From the NCBI RefSeq assembly GCF_014650455.1, contig NZ_BMUZ01000011.1, forward strand, positions 248,001 through 312,000: DNA of 64,000 bases. Reading direction: 5' to 3'. This DNA is from Streptomyces xanthochromogenes (GTDB lineage Bacteria > Actinomycetota > Actinomycetes > Streptomycetales > Streptomycetaceae). A program made the translations under genes and the position numbers. The notes beneath the pieces were generated by a model that was given only the letters and a program-made list of their open reading frames with translations, had not been told where the DNA came from and made no database searches. Numbering within the stretch: the first letter of the stretch is position 1; each line of letters starts with the position of its first letter. Positions 9,253 to 18,539 of this stretch are shown here, piece by piece.

Positions 9253-9359
9253 GTCCGTGCTCCTCCCCGGTTCTGTCGTTCGGGGCCACCCTAGCGATCG
9301 TCCGCGGGGACGGACAGGCCACGGAAGGAGTACCCGGGCCCGCCCGCCGCGAACGGGCC

Positions 9360-10522
<1,163 letters not shown>

Positions 10523-10526
<4 letters not shown>

Positions 10527-11584
10527 GACTCCCCCTCCAGGACGGCGACCAGGTTCTGCTGAAGGCAGGGGCCGGACGTGGCGTGCGCGAGTGCCCGGTC
10601 GGACTCGCCCCGGTGGATGCGGGCGGCGGCCTCGCCGAGCCGTACGAGGCCGGCCGCCATCACGGGGTTCGCGGCGAGCGCGCCGCCGGACGGGTTGACG
10701 GCGACGTCGTCGCCGAGCCGCAGCGCCTTGCGCAGGACGATCTCCTGCGAGGTGAACGGTGCGTGCAACTCGGCGGTGTCCACGGGTAGTTCGAAGGCGC
10801 CGGCCCGTTCGCCGGCGAGCCGGGTGGACGGCGAGTCGGTGAGGTCGCGCACGCCCAGGCCGTGCGCCTCGATGCGGTGGTCCATGCCGCGGATCCAGGC
10901 GGGCCGCGCGCACAGCTCGCGGGCCCGGTCGCCCGCGGCGAGGATCACCGCGGCGGCGCCGTCCCCGATGGGCGGGCAGTCCCCGGTACGCAACGGATGC
11001 ACCACGTAGTCGCCCTGCGGGCGCGAACCCCGCACCTGCGCATGGGAGTTGGCGCTCGCGGCGTCCCGGCTGCGGGCCGCGACGGCGGCGAGCGCGGGCT
11101 CGTCGGTCTCCCCCGCGTCGATGAGGGCCTGGGCCTGGAGGGCGGCGAGTGCGACCGAGTCGGGCCACAGCGGCGCCACGTAGTACGGGTCGAGCTGGCG
11201 GGTGAGTACGTCGCGCACCTCGCCGGGAGAGGACTTCCCGTAGCCGTAGACGAGCGCGGTGTCGGCCTCCCCGGTGAGGATCTTCACCCAGGCCTCGTAG
11301 AGCGCCCAGGCGCCGTCCATCTCCACGTGGGACTCGGAGATCGGCGGCCAGGCGCCGACCCCGTCGAGCGCCATGGTGAAGGAGAAGGCGCGGCCCGCGA
11401 GGTAGTCGCTGGAGCCGGAGCAGGTGAAGCCGATGTCGCTGGTCTTCAGGCCGGTGGCGTCCAGGACCTGGTGCAGCACGGGCATGAGGAGCTCGACCTC
11501 GGACAGCTCGTCGGTGCGGCGCCGGTGGTCGCTCTGCGCGAACGCGACGATCGCCACGTCCCGGGCGGCGGGTGTGGGCGCCAT
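10523..11584 (-). CDS. Second thiolase-fold protein, lacking catalytic Cys
   Basis: This 353-residue protein starts at ATG 11584, one base overlapping the DUF35 stop (TGATG), and ends overlapping the next start. It has thiolase-fold landmarks (DVAIVAFAQSDH, DGAAAVILAAGD, NPSGGALAANPVMAAG). At the nucleophile position it shows SHVEMDGAWALY, without Cys, and the GHP motif is absent. A single late Cys (ATSGPCLQQN) is not in the usual catalytic context. With its 9360-10526 neighbour it probably forms a hetero-oligomer bound to the DUF35 protein. The order DUF35, thiolase-like, thiolase-like matches Rv3521-Rv3522-Rv3523 of Mycobacterium as I remember it, which are in the steroid catabolism regulon. 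Confidence 0.8.
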
Positions 11585-12573
11585 CAGATCAGCTCCTTGT
11601 ACGTCTCGTAGTCGGCGTCGGGTTCTCCGGTGGGCCGGTAGTGGTCGGGGTAGCGGCCGCCCTCGCTCCACACCGGCTCCACCCGCAGCCCCATCCGCAC
11701 CTGGTCGTAGGGGATGCCGCCGATCCGCCCGTGCAGGGCGAGCCCCGCGCCGTCGAGCGCGATGTGGGCGTAGACGTAGGGCACTTCGATGTCGAGGTTC
11801 TTCGCCTTGATGTTCACGATGCAGTACGTGGTGACGGTCCCGGCGGGCCCGACCTCGACCCGCTCCTCGGTGGCGACCCCGCAGGTGGGGCAGGCGCCGC
11901 GCGGTGGCACGTACACCTTGCGGCAGGAGGGGCAGCGCTCGCCGACTGTCCGGCGGGCGGAGAGGCCGTTGATGTACGCGGACTGGGCGCGCCCCGGGCT
12001 GTAGGTGTAGTCGAGCCGCGCGGCCGCGACGATCCCGGTGACGGGATCGTCGAACCGGCCACTGTGCGCGGCGGGTTCACCTCCCGCCTCACGTGTTCCA
12101 CCGGGTTCATCCGTTTCACCGGGTTCACCGGGTTCGAAGCAGGCGATGTCGGTGATGGCGCCGGTGCGTTCGGCGGCCCAGCGGACGCGGACGCGCATCC
12201 CGCTGTGCACGGCCTCGGGACCGGGCGCGTCCAGGGCGTGCAGGAGGGCGGTGTCGGCGCCGTCCAGTTGGACGAGCACCCACGCGAAGGGCCGGTCGAG
12301 GGGCTGGTCGCGGCGCGGGGCGGGATTCCAGGCCCAGGTGGTGACGGTGCCGGTGGCACCGACCTCGACGAGATCGCGGATCTCCTCGGCGGTGACGGGG
12401 TCGTACTCCACGGGCGGCACGAGAACACGCCCGTCCCCCGTACGCACCCCGAGCACGGTCCGCTCCCGCAGCCCCGTGAGGAAGGCGCTCTGGACCGGCC
12501 CCAGGGACCGGGTGAAGGGAAACTCGACAACAAGCGGCGCCCGCAACACCTCGGGCCCAGCAGAGCCAGCCAT
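11584..12573 (-). CDS. Doubled OB-fold/DUF35 zinc-ribbon protein
   Basis: This 329-residue protein consists of two DUF35-type units. The second unit (about residues 190-329) has the expected N-terminal helix (PGRAQSAYINGL), a four-Cys zinc ribbon (CPSCRKVYVPPRGACPTC) and an OB-fold (GTVTTYCIVNIKAKN). The first unit repeats the pattern (LGPVQSAFLTGL, then GTVTTWAWNPAP) but has no ribbon cysteines. Such proteins bind acyl-CoA and activate or deliver it to thiolase-fold or hydratase partners. The fusion of a ribbonless and a ribbon-bearing unit resembles Rv3521. It is translationally coupled to the thiolase-fold gene downstream. A Gly/Glu/Pro linker (residues ~150-165) joins the halves. Confidence 0.85.
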   Translation of the reverse strand: MAGSAGPEVLRAPLVVEFPFTRSLGPVQSAFLTGLRERTVLGVRTGDGRVLVPPVEYDPVTAEEIRDLVEVGATGTVTTWAWNPAPRRDQPLDRPFAWVLVQLDGADTALLHALDAPGPEAVHSGMRVRVRWAAERTGAITDIACFEPGEPGETDEPGGTREAGGEPAAHSGRFDDPVTGIVAAARLDYTYSPGRAQSAYINGLSARRTVGERCPSCRKVYVPPRGACPTCGVATEERVEVGPAGTVTTYCIVNIKAKNLDIEVPYVYAHIALDGAGLALHGRIGGIPYDQVRMGLRVEPVWSEGGRYPDHYRPTGEPDADYETYKELI

Positions 12574-12892
12574 GATCCAACTCCTTAAGTACCGTCAATT
12601 ACCGGGCCACTTGGAGCCCGTCGGGCGTTCGAGGCTCCGGGCCGCTCGCAGCCCCCTCCGGCTTACGGGGCCCCGGGCGGGCACCTGCATTCCGTCCGGC
12701 GTTCGAGGCTCCGGGCCACCTACGGCCTCTGACGTACGAGGCCCCTGGCGGCCACCCGCATTCCGTCGATCGATGGGGGCTCCGGGCCACCTGCGGCCCG
12801 TCCGGCGTTTCGAGGACGAGCGGCCTCGCAAGGCGAGCCGGGTCCGGGGCGGAGCCCCCGCGCCTCCTCTCCCGGAGGACGGGGGCGGGGGC
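12574..12892. repeat. 319-bp intergenic region with diverged Streptomyces-type repeats
   Basis: Between the hydratase stop and the DUF35 start lie several degenerate copies of a GC-rich element. CTCCGGGCC(G/A)CCT-type blocks appear around 12635, 12708 and 12779. CCGTC-GGCGTTCGAGG-type blocks appear around 12617, 12689 and 12799, and the last runs into the familiar GTCCGGCGTTTCGAGGACGA motif. These intergenic elements are common in Streptomyces genomes and their role is not settled. The gap separates the hydratase from the downstream genes, so a second promoter or RNA processing there is possible. Confidence 0.7.
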
Positions 12893-13693
12893 TCAGGCCC
12901 GCCGGTATACGGCGGCCCGCTTCTCGGCGAACGCCAGCGCCCCCTCCTTCGCATCCGCCGTGGCGAACACCGGCCACCCGCGTTCGAGCTCGGCCGCCAG
13001 CCCGTCCGCCTCGCTCATGGACGCCGTGTCGTACACGGAGGCCTTGACCGCCTCGACGGCGAGCGGCCCGCACGCGTTGATCTGCTCCGCGATCTCCAGC
13101 GCCGCATCGAGCGCCGTCCCGTCCGGCACCACCCGCCCGATCAGCCCGATCCGGGCCGCCTCCTGCGCACCGTACGGCCGCCCCGTCAGCAGCATCTCCA
13201 GCGCGTGCGTGCGCGGAATCTGCCGCTGGAGGCGGACGGTCGAGCCCCCGATCGGGAAGAGCCCGCGCTTCACCTCGAAGAGCCCGAACGTCGCCCCGGC
13301 CCCCGCGACCCGGATGTCGGTGCCCTGGAGGATCTCGGTACCCCCGGCCACGCAGTACCCCTCGACGGCGGCGATCACGGGCTTGCGGGGCCGGTGGTGG
13401 CGCAGCATCGCCTTCCAGTGCAGATCGGGGTCGGCCTTGAGCCGGTCCCGGTACTGGTCCCCGGCCATGCCCTGCCCCGCCAGGGCCTTGAGGTCCATCC
13501 CGGCGCAGAAGTCACCGCCCGCGCCGGTGAGCACGACCGAGCGGATCGAGTCGTCCGCGTCGGCCTCCAGCCAGCCGTCGTAGAGCCCCACCAGCAAGGG
13601 AAGCGACAGCGCGTTCTTCGCCTCCGGCCGGTTCAGGGTGAGCACCAAGGTGGCGCCCTCGCGATGCGTCGTGAGGTGTTCCGTACCGCCCAC
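12893..13693 (-). CDS. Enoyl-CoA hydratase/isomerase (crotonase), EchA19-like by context
   Basis: This 266-residue crotonase-fold protein is expected to hydrate 2-enoyl-CoA esters in a beta-oxidation-like cycle. The CoA-binding and oxyanion segments are present: LTGAGGDFCAGMDLKAL (about residues 56-72) and AVEGYCVAGGTEILQGTDIR (about 108-127), followed by FGLFEVKRGLFPIGGS. GTG 13693 is preceded by GGGAGG at 7-8 bases. It is divergent from a FadD19-like CoA ligase, as echA19 (Rv3516) is from fadD19 (Rv3515c) in mycobacteria. The shared promoter has a KstR-type box and a second palindrome. Its operon probably continues into the DUF35 and thiolase-fold genes across the repeat-rich gap. Confidence 0.88.
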   Translation of the reverse strand: MGGTEHLTTHREGATLVLTLNRPEAKNALSLPLLVGLYDGWLEADADDSIRSVVLTGAGGDFCAGMDLKALAGQGMAGDQYRDRLKADPDLHWKAMLRHHRPRKPVIAAVEGYCVAGGTEILQGTDIRVAGAGATFGLFEVKRGLFPIGGSTVRLQRQIPRTHALEMLLTGRPYGAQEAARIGLIGRVVPDGTALDAALEIAEQINACGPLAVEAVKASVYDTASMSEADGLAAELERGWPVFATADAKEGALAFAEKRAAVYRRA

Positions 13694-13716
13694 AGCCGTC
13701 CTCCCGTCTCAAGACC

Positions 13717-13730
13717 TAGAACAGGTTGCA
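13717..13730. promoter_or_regulatory. KstR-type box TAGAACAGGTTGCA
   Basis: This matches the remembered mycobacterial KstR consensus TNNAACNNGTTNNA at every fixed position. It lies 24 bp upstream of the hydratase start in the divergent hydratase/ligase promoter. A similar site precedes the FadE26-like gene at 30999. Confidence 0.6.
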
Positions 13731-13754
13731 GTAGGGGCGGTGTCAGTTCAATAG

Positions 13755-13776
13755 TTTTCTGACACTCAGTCAGTTT
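13755..13776. promoter_or_regulatory. Shared 22-bp operator, copy 1 (TTTTCTGA-N6-GTCAGTTT)
   Basis: On the lower strand this reads AAACTGAC-N6-TCAGAAAA, an inverted repeat of TetR-site size. The same sequence outside the six central bases occurs at 22839-22860 before the nitronate monooxygenase operon. An extra GTCAGTT half-site lies just upstream at 13742-13748. Confidence 0.7.
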
Positions 13777-13857
13777 TCTTCTGCGGCACCCCTTCCCTGT
13801 TGTGCGCGGCTTTGTTCTGATGACCCCCGAGTTCAGTCGGGGCCGGTGTCAGGAGGA

Positions 13858-15483
13858 ATGGTGGAGTACAACCTTGCCGACCTGTTCGAGTCCGTCGTCG
13901 ACGTGGTCCCGGACCGCGAAGCGCTCGTGTACATCGACCATCCCGGAACGGGCGCCGAACGCAGACTGACGTACCGTCAGCTGGACGAGGCGGCGAACCG
14001 GCTCGCGCACCACCTCATCGACGCGGGCCTGAAGCCCGGTGAACACCTGGGCCTGCACCTCTACAACGGCATCGAATACCTGCAGACCGTGCTCGCCGCG
14101 CTCAAGGCGCGGCTGGTGCCGGTCAACGTCAACTACCGCTATGTGGAAGAGGAGTTGGTCTATCTCTATCGGGACGCCGACCTCGCGGCCCTCGTCTTCG
14201 ACGCCGAGTTCACCGAGCGGGTCGCGGGCGCACTGCCCCGCACGGAGAAGCTGCGGCACCTGGTCCGGGTCGGGGCCGCTCCCGACGGGGCCCCGGCCCT
14301 GGCCGCGACGGCGTTTGCCGAGGCGGAGGCCCGCGGCTCCGCCTCGCGGGGCTTCGCGGCGCGTTCGGCGGACGACCAGTTCATCATCTACACGGGCGGC
14401 ACCACGGGGATGCCCAAGGGAGTGATGTGGCGTCAGGAGGACCTGTTCTTCGCCGGGTTGTTCGGCGGCGAACCGGCCGGTGAACCGGTGAAGCGCCCCG
14501 AGGAGCTGGCCGAACGGGTCGCCAAGAGCGGCTCGGGCCTCACCTTCTTTCCCGCTCCCCCGCTCATGCACGGCACCTCCACCCTGACCTCCTTCGTCGC
14601 CTTCAACTACGGCCAGCGGGTGGTCATCCACCGCAAGTACGTCCCCGCAGAGGTGCTCCGTACGATCGAGAGGGAGCGGGTCACCAGCGTCTCCCTGGTC
14701 GGTGACGCGATGCTGCGGCCCCTCGTCGACGCGCTGCACGGCCCGCTCCGGGGCACCGACATGTCCTCGCTGTTCAGCGTGTCATCGTCCGGCGCGATCA
14801 TGTCCGAGACGGTGCGCGACCAGTTGCAGGCGCTGGTGCCGAACGCGCTGATCCTCAACAACTTCGGCTCGTCCGAGTCCGGCTCCAACGGCAAGGCCAC
14901 GGACGACTCGGGCCCGGAGAAGGGCTTCCGGCTGGAGGTCAACGAGCGTACGCAGGTGGTCGATCCGGTGTCGTACGAGCCGGTCGCGGTCGGCGAGGTG
15001 GGGCGGCTCGCCCAGCGCGGGCACGTACCGCTGGGCTACTACAACGACCCGGCGAAGACCGCCGAGACCTTCTTCCAGAAGGGTGCCGAGCGGTGGGTGC
15101 TGCTCGGCGACATGGCGACCGTCGACGAGGACGGCATCGTCACGGTGCTCGGGCGGGGCTCGCAGTGCATCAACACCGGCGGCGAGAAGGTGTACCCGGA
15201 GGAGGTCGAGCAGGCCCTCAAGGCGCATCCCGATGTGTACGACGCGCTGGTGGCCGGGGTGCCGGACGCCAAGTGGGGCAGCCACGTGGCGGCGGTGGTC
15301 CAGGTTCGCGCCGGGGCGGCCGCGCCGACGCTCGAAGGGATACAGGCCCACTGCCGCACCCGCCTGGCCGGCTACAAGGTGCCCCGGCAGCTGGTGATCG
15401 CCCCCAGCATCCAGCGCTCCCCCAGCGGCAAGGCGGACTACCGCTGGGCGCGCTCGGTCGCCGCCGAGGCCGACGGCACCTGA
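13858..15483 (+). CDS. Acyl-CoA synthetase, FadD19-like
   Basis: This 541-residue AMP-forming CoA ligase activates a carboxylic acid as acyl-AMP and then acyl-CoA. Motifs are complete: P-loop IIYTGGTTGMPKGVMW (about residue 180), NNFGSSESG, GDMATVDEDG, and the C-terminal catalytic Lys in SPSGKADYRWAR. Long stretches resemble mycobacterial FadD19, the C24 steroid side-chain CoA ligase, including CINTGGEKVYPEEVEQALK; this is from memory, not an alignment. Start choice: AGGAGG at 13851-13856 is only 1 base from ATG 13858 but 4 from GTG 13861, and GTG 13846 lies upstream of it. The protein begins at or next to VEYNLADL in either case. It is divergent from the crotonase gene. Confidence 0.88.
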   Translation: MVEYNLADLFESVVDVVPDREALVYIDHPGTGAERRLTYRQLDEAANRLAHHLIDAGLKPGEHLGLHLYNGIEYLQTVLAALKARLVPVNVNYRYVEEELVYLYRDADLAALVFDAEFTERVAGALPRTEKLRHLVRVGAAPDGAPALAATAFAEAEARGSASRGFAARSADDQFIIYTGGTTGMPKGVMWRQEDLFFAGLFGGEPAGEPVKRPEELAERVAKSGSGLTFFPAPPLMHGTSTLTSFVAFNYGQRVVIHRKYVPAEVLRTIERERVTSVSLVGDAMLRPLVDALHGPLRGTDMSSLFSVSSSGAIMSETVRDQLQALVPNALILNNFGSSESGSNGKATDDSGPEKGFRLEVNERTQVVDPVSYEPVAVGEVGRLAQRGHVPLGYYNDPAKTAETFFQKGAERWVLLGDMATVDEDGIVTVLGRGSQCINTGGEKVYPEEVEQALKAHPDVYDALVAGVPDAKWGSHVAAVVQVRAGAAAPTLEGIQAHCRTRLAGYKVPRQLVIAPSIQRSPSGKADYRWARSVAAEADGT

Positions 15484-16143
15484 TCGGACGGCAGGGACGG
15501 CAGGGACGGCAGGGACGGCAGCCGACCGGAGCCGTGCGTCCGGCCGATACCGAACTCCCCGAGTGCGGACAGGAATTGTTCGGGCCGATCGGTGTGCACG
15601 AGGTGGCCGGCGCCGATGGTGACGAGGCGGGCGTCCGGTATCCGCGAGGCCATCCAGGCCGGCGTCTTCTGGTCGACGTGGCCGGCCCGGCCGCCCGCGA
15701 CGACCAGTGTGGGCGTGGCGATGGCGGCGAACCGGCCGCGCCAGGCCGGGTCGGGGTCGTTCAGCTGGGCGTCGGTGGCCTCGATGACGGTCAAGTCGAA
15801 GCCCGGCGCCCGCCCGGGGCGCTCGGCGGGGCCGCGCGGCGGGTCGAGCGGGAAGAACGGCGGAGTCTCCTCCAGCACGAGCCTGCCGATGAGGCCTAGC
15901 GCCTCCTCGGCGAGCAGCGCCGCGGCCGCGCCACCCATGGAGTGGCCGACCAAGTCGGCGCCGGTCAGGCCGAGTTCGGTGGTCGCGTGCGTACGCCCGG
16001 TGGGCGGCCGCGAGGCGTTCGGCGATGTGGTCCCAGTCGCGGCTGTCGCAGCCCCGGTCGTGCACGAGGATCACGGGCGGTGCGGTCCGCGGGCCGCGCA
16101 CCCGCTGGGCGAGCCGGACACCATCGACGACGACGTGCGCACT
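15438..16143 (-). pseudogene. Decayed alpha/beta hydrolase with internal deletion
   Basis: Two pieces of one alpha/beta hydrolase lie in different frames. The first (16143 down to about 15990) reads SAHVVVDGVRLAQRV, then VILVHDRGCDSRDWDHIAER. The second (from about 15985) reads TTELGLTGADLVGHSMGGAA through GAGHLVHTDRPEQFL. The segment that should join them, with the usual DxRGxGxS motif (about 30 codons), is missing at the junction and the frame changes there. The start codon also seems lost: no ATG, GTG or TTG suits the first piece, which emerges inside the neighbouring hydrolase frame. The natural stop may be lost too, as the frame runs through a 9-bp repeat into the end of the CoA ligase gene. 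The nucleophile Ser (GHSMGG) and His remain, but no intact enzyme can be made. Confidence 0.8.
15486..15521. repeat. Four perfect copies of a 9-bp repeat (GGACGGCAG)
   Basis: A short minisatellite lies directly after the CoA ligase stop codon. In the leftward frame of the decayed hydrolase it encodes LPSLPSLPSLPS. Copy number could vary between strains. Confidence 0.95.
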
Positions 16144-16988
16144 TCCGGGTCGAGGAAGGCGGCGACCGTACGCACGAAGGCCTCCGGGTCGTCGACCCAC
16201 GGGGAGTGCCCGGCGCCCCGCTGCACGACGAGTTCGGCGTCCGGGAGGAGGGCGGCCAGTTCGGCAGCGCGCGCCGGGGTCGGTCCGCCGTCGTACTCGC
16301 CCGCGATCACCAGGACGGGCGCGGCAAGCCCCGCGAGGGCGGCGACGGTGGCCGCCGGGTCGAAGGCGCCGTCCGCGTAGTAGGCGCCCGCCAAGGCCTG
16401 GTTCCGCACGGCTCGGGTGAGGGCCTCGTGCCGCTGGGCCGCCGCATCCCACCGCCCGTAGGCGAAGGGCCTGATGGCGTCGAGGACCTCGCCCCAAGAG
16501 GCCTCCTTCGCCCACAGTCGCTCGAAGGCCGCCCGCCCCTCCTCGTACCAGGGCTCGCCCGCCCGCAGGGCGACGGCCGCCCGCCAGTCGTCCTCCGTCA
16601 CCTCGATGCCCACGGCGCGGACGCCGGGCGCGACCAGGGTCAGCGAGCGGACCCGGTCGGGGTGGCGGGCGGCGTACAGGAGCGCGAGGTTCCCGGAGGC
16701 GGAGTGGGCGAGCAGATCGAGGCGGTCGAGGCCGAGGTGGACGCGCAGCGCCTCCACATCGGCCACCTGACGGTCGCAGCGGAAGGACGCCGGGTCGTCC
16801 GGCGCGTCCGAGTCCCCCGTGCCCCGGGGGTCGGGCAGCACCAGCCGACGCTGCGCGGTGAGCCCGCCCAGGTCCCCGAGGTAGGCGGAGGCGCCCATCG
16901 GGCCGCCCGGCAGACAGATCAGCGGCCGGCCGTCGCCGCGCAGGCGGTAGGCGATCCGGGTTCCGTCGTACGTCGTGAACTTCGGCAT
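16071..16988 (-). CDS. Alpha/beta hydrolase, proline iminopeptidase-like
   Basis: This 305-residue alpha/beta hydrolase starts at ATG 16988 with GAGGAT 8 bases upstream. Landmarks are the oxyanion region CLPGGPMGASAYLG, DPRGTGDS, the nucleophile elbow LLAHSASGN (Ser near residue 98), the acid region IAGEYDGGPTPA and the His in GAGHSPWVDDPEAF. HSASG is a variant of the usual GxSxG. The last ~25 residues, after AAFLDPE, do not look like a natural end. They are read from sequence that encodes the decayed hydrolase in another frame, so the original stop codon was probably deleted. The substrate is unknown. It is divergent from paaK. Confidence 0.8.
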   Translation of the reverse strand: MPKFTTYDGTRIAYRLRGDGRPLICLPGGPMGASAYLGDLGGLTAQRRLVLPDPRGTGDSDAPDDPASFRCDRQVADVEALRVHLGLDRLDLLAHSASGNLALLYAARHPDRVRSLTLVAPGVRAVGIEVTEDDWRAAVALRAGEPWYEEGRAAFERLWAKEASWGEVLDAIRPFAYGRWDAAAQRHEALTRAVRNQALAGAYYADGAFDPAATVAALAGLAAPVLVIAGEYDGGPTPARAAELAALLPDAELVVQRGAGHSPWVDDPEAFVRTVAAFLDPEVRTSSSMVSGSPSGCAARGPHRP

Positions 16989-17143
16989 GCGGCCGATCCT
17001 CACAGCCGCCCTGCGCGCCCGGCAATCCCGTTTCGCCCACGGCACGATCATGAACGGCCGCCCCCGCCCAGGCGGGGCGCTCCGACTTGTCCACAGGCCT
17101 TGACGGACCCCTCGGGCTGCTGAATTACTGATCCAACACAGAT

Positions 17144-17161
17144 CGACCGAATGATCGGTCG
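17144..17161. promoter_or_regulatory. Palindrome CGACCGA-ATGA-TCGGTCG upstream of paaK
   Basis: A perfect 7-4-7 inverted repeat 50 bp before the paaK start. It resembles the ACCGA...TCGGT sites of TetR-type PaaR regulators that release paa genes in response to phenylacetyl-CoA. The regulator gene is not in the window. Confidence 0.65.
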
Positions 17162-17211
17162 TCCGATTTCGTCGCCCCTTCCCCGGGCGGAGCGAGGACG
17201 GGAGCGCACCC

Positions 17212-18504
17212 ATGGCACCTGAGCTGGACGCGGGCGAGCGGCTGAGCCGCCCGGAGCTGGAGGCCCTGCAGCTCGACCGGTTGCGCGCCTCGCTGCGTCA
17301 CGCCTACGAGCACGTCGGGTTCTACCGGGAGGCCTTCGACAAGGCCGGGGTGCACCCGCAGGACTGCGTCTCGCTCGCCGATCTCGCGCGCTTCCCCTTC
17401 ACCGCCAAGTCCGATCTTCGCGACCACTACCCGTTCGGCATGTTTGCGGTCCCCGAGACCGACATCCGGCGCATCCACGCCTCCAGCGGCACGACGGGCC
17501 GCCCGACCGTCGTCGGCTACACCCAGCGGGATCTGGACACCTGGGCGGACGTGGTGGCCCGCTCGATCCGCGCGGCGGGCGGCAGGCCGGGCCACAAGGT
17601 CCATGTGGCCTACGGGTACGGCCTGTTCACCGGCGGTCTGGGTGCGCACTACGGGGCCGAGCGGCTCGGCTGCACGGTGATCCCGGCCTCCGGTGGCATG
17701 ACGGCGCGTCAGGTGCAGCTGATCCAGGACTTCCGTCCGGAGATCATCATGGTGACCCCGTCCTACATGCTCACGCTGCTCGACGAGTTCGAGCGGCAGG
17801 GCGTCGACCCCCGCAGCACCTCGCTCAAGGTGGGCATCTTCGGCGCGGAGCCGTGGACGCAGGAGATGCGCACCGAGATCGAGGAGCGGTTCGCGATCGA
17901 CGCGGTCGACATCTACGGCCTGTCGGAGGTCATGGGCCCGGGCGTCGCGCAGGAGTGCGTGGAGACCAAGGACGGGCTGCACATCTGGGAGGACCACTTC
18001 TACCCGGAGGTGGTGGACCCGCTGACCGGCGCGGTGCTGCCGGAGGGCGAGCGCGGCGAGCTGGTCTTCACCTCGCTCACCAAGGAGGCGATGCCGGTGA
18101 TCCGCTACCGGACCAGGGATCTGACCCGGCTGCTGCCCGGTACGGCGCGGGTGTTCCGGCGGATGGAGAAGGTGACCGGGCGCAGTGACGACCTGGTGAT
18201 CCTGCGCGGGGTGAACCTCTTCCCCACCCAGATCGAGGAGATCGTGCTGCGCACGCCCGGCCTCGCCCCGCACTTCCAGCTGCGCCTGACCCGCCAGGGC
18301 CGGCTCGACGCGCTGACGGTACGCGTGGAGGCCCGGGCGGACACCACCGCGGAGCGGCGCGAGGACGCCGCCCGCTCGATCGTCGCGGCGGTCAAGGACG
18401 GGATCGGCGTCTCCGTGGCGGTGGAGATCGTCGACCCCGAGACCATCGAACGCTCGGTGGGCAAGTTCAAGCGCATCGTCGACCTGCGGGAGCCGCGCGG
18501 CTGA
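17212..18504 (+). CDS. paaK: Phenylacetate-CoA ligase PaaK
   Basis: This 430-residue AMP-forming ligase converts phenylacetate, ATP and CoA to phenylacetyl-CoA, the first step of aerobic phenylacetate catabolism. It is short, as the PaaK family is, with HASSGTTGRPTVVGYT (about residue 90) as the nucleotide-binding loop, YGLSEVMGPGVAQEC, and RSDDLVILRGVNLFPTQIEE near residue 325. The C-terminal Lys is in SVGKFKRIVD. The ribosome site is within GGGCGGAGCGAGGACGGGAGCG ahead of ATG 17212. None of the other paa genes (paaABCDE, paaZ, paaG) is adjacent, so it may feed a pathway encoded elsewhere or act on another aryl acid. The upstream palindrome suggests repression by a TetR-type regulator. Confidence 0.9.
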   Translation: MAPELDAGERLSRPELEALQLDRLRASLRHAYEHVGFYREAFDKAGVHPQDCVSLADLARFPFTAKSDLRDHYPFGMFAVPETDIRRIHASSGTTGRPTVVGYTQRDLDTWADVVARSIRAAGGRPGHKVHVAYGYGLFTGGLGAHYGAERLGCTVIPASGGMTARQVQLIQDFRPEIIMVTPSYMLTLLDEFERQGVDPRSTSLKVGIFGAEPWTQEMRTEIEERFAIDAVDIYGLSEVMGPGVAQECVETKDGLHIWEDHFYPEVVDPLTGAVLPEGERGELVFTSLTKEAMPVIRYRTRDLTRLLPGTARVFRRMEKVTGRSDDLVILRGVNLFPTQIEEIVLRTPGLAPHFQLRLTRQGRLDALTVRVEARADTTAERREDAARSIVAAVKDGIGVSVAVEIVDPETIERSVGKFKRIVDLREPRG

Positions 18505-18539
18505 CAACCGGTGCTGCCCCGGCCCGGCATGACGGGTGT

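Noticed and set aside
13846..13857. GTG 13846 as the start of the FadD19-like ligase
   Set aside because: The AGGAGG ribosome site lies downstream of it, so translation must begin at 13858 or 13861.
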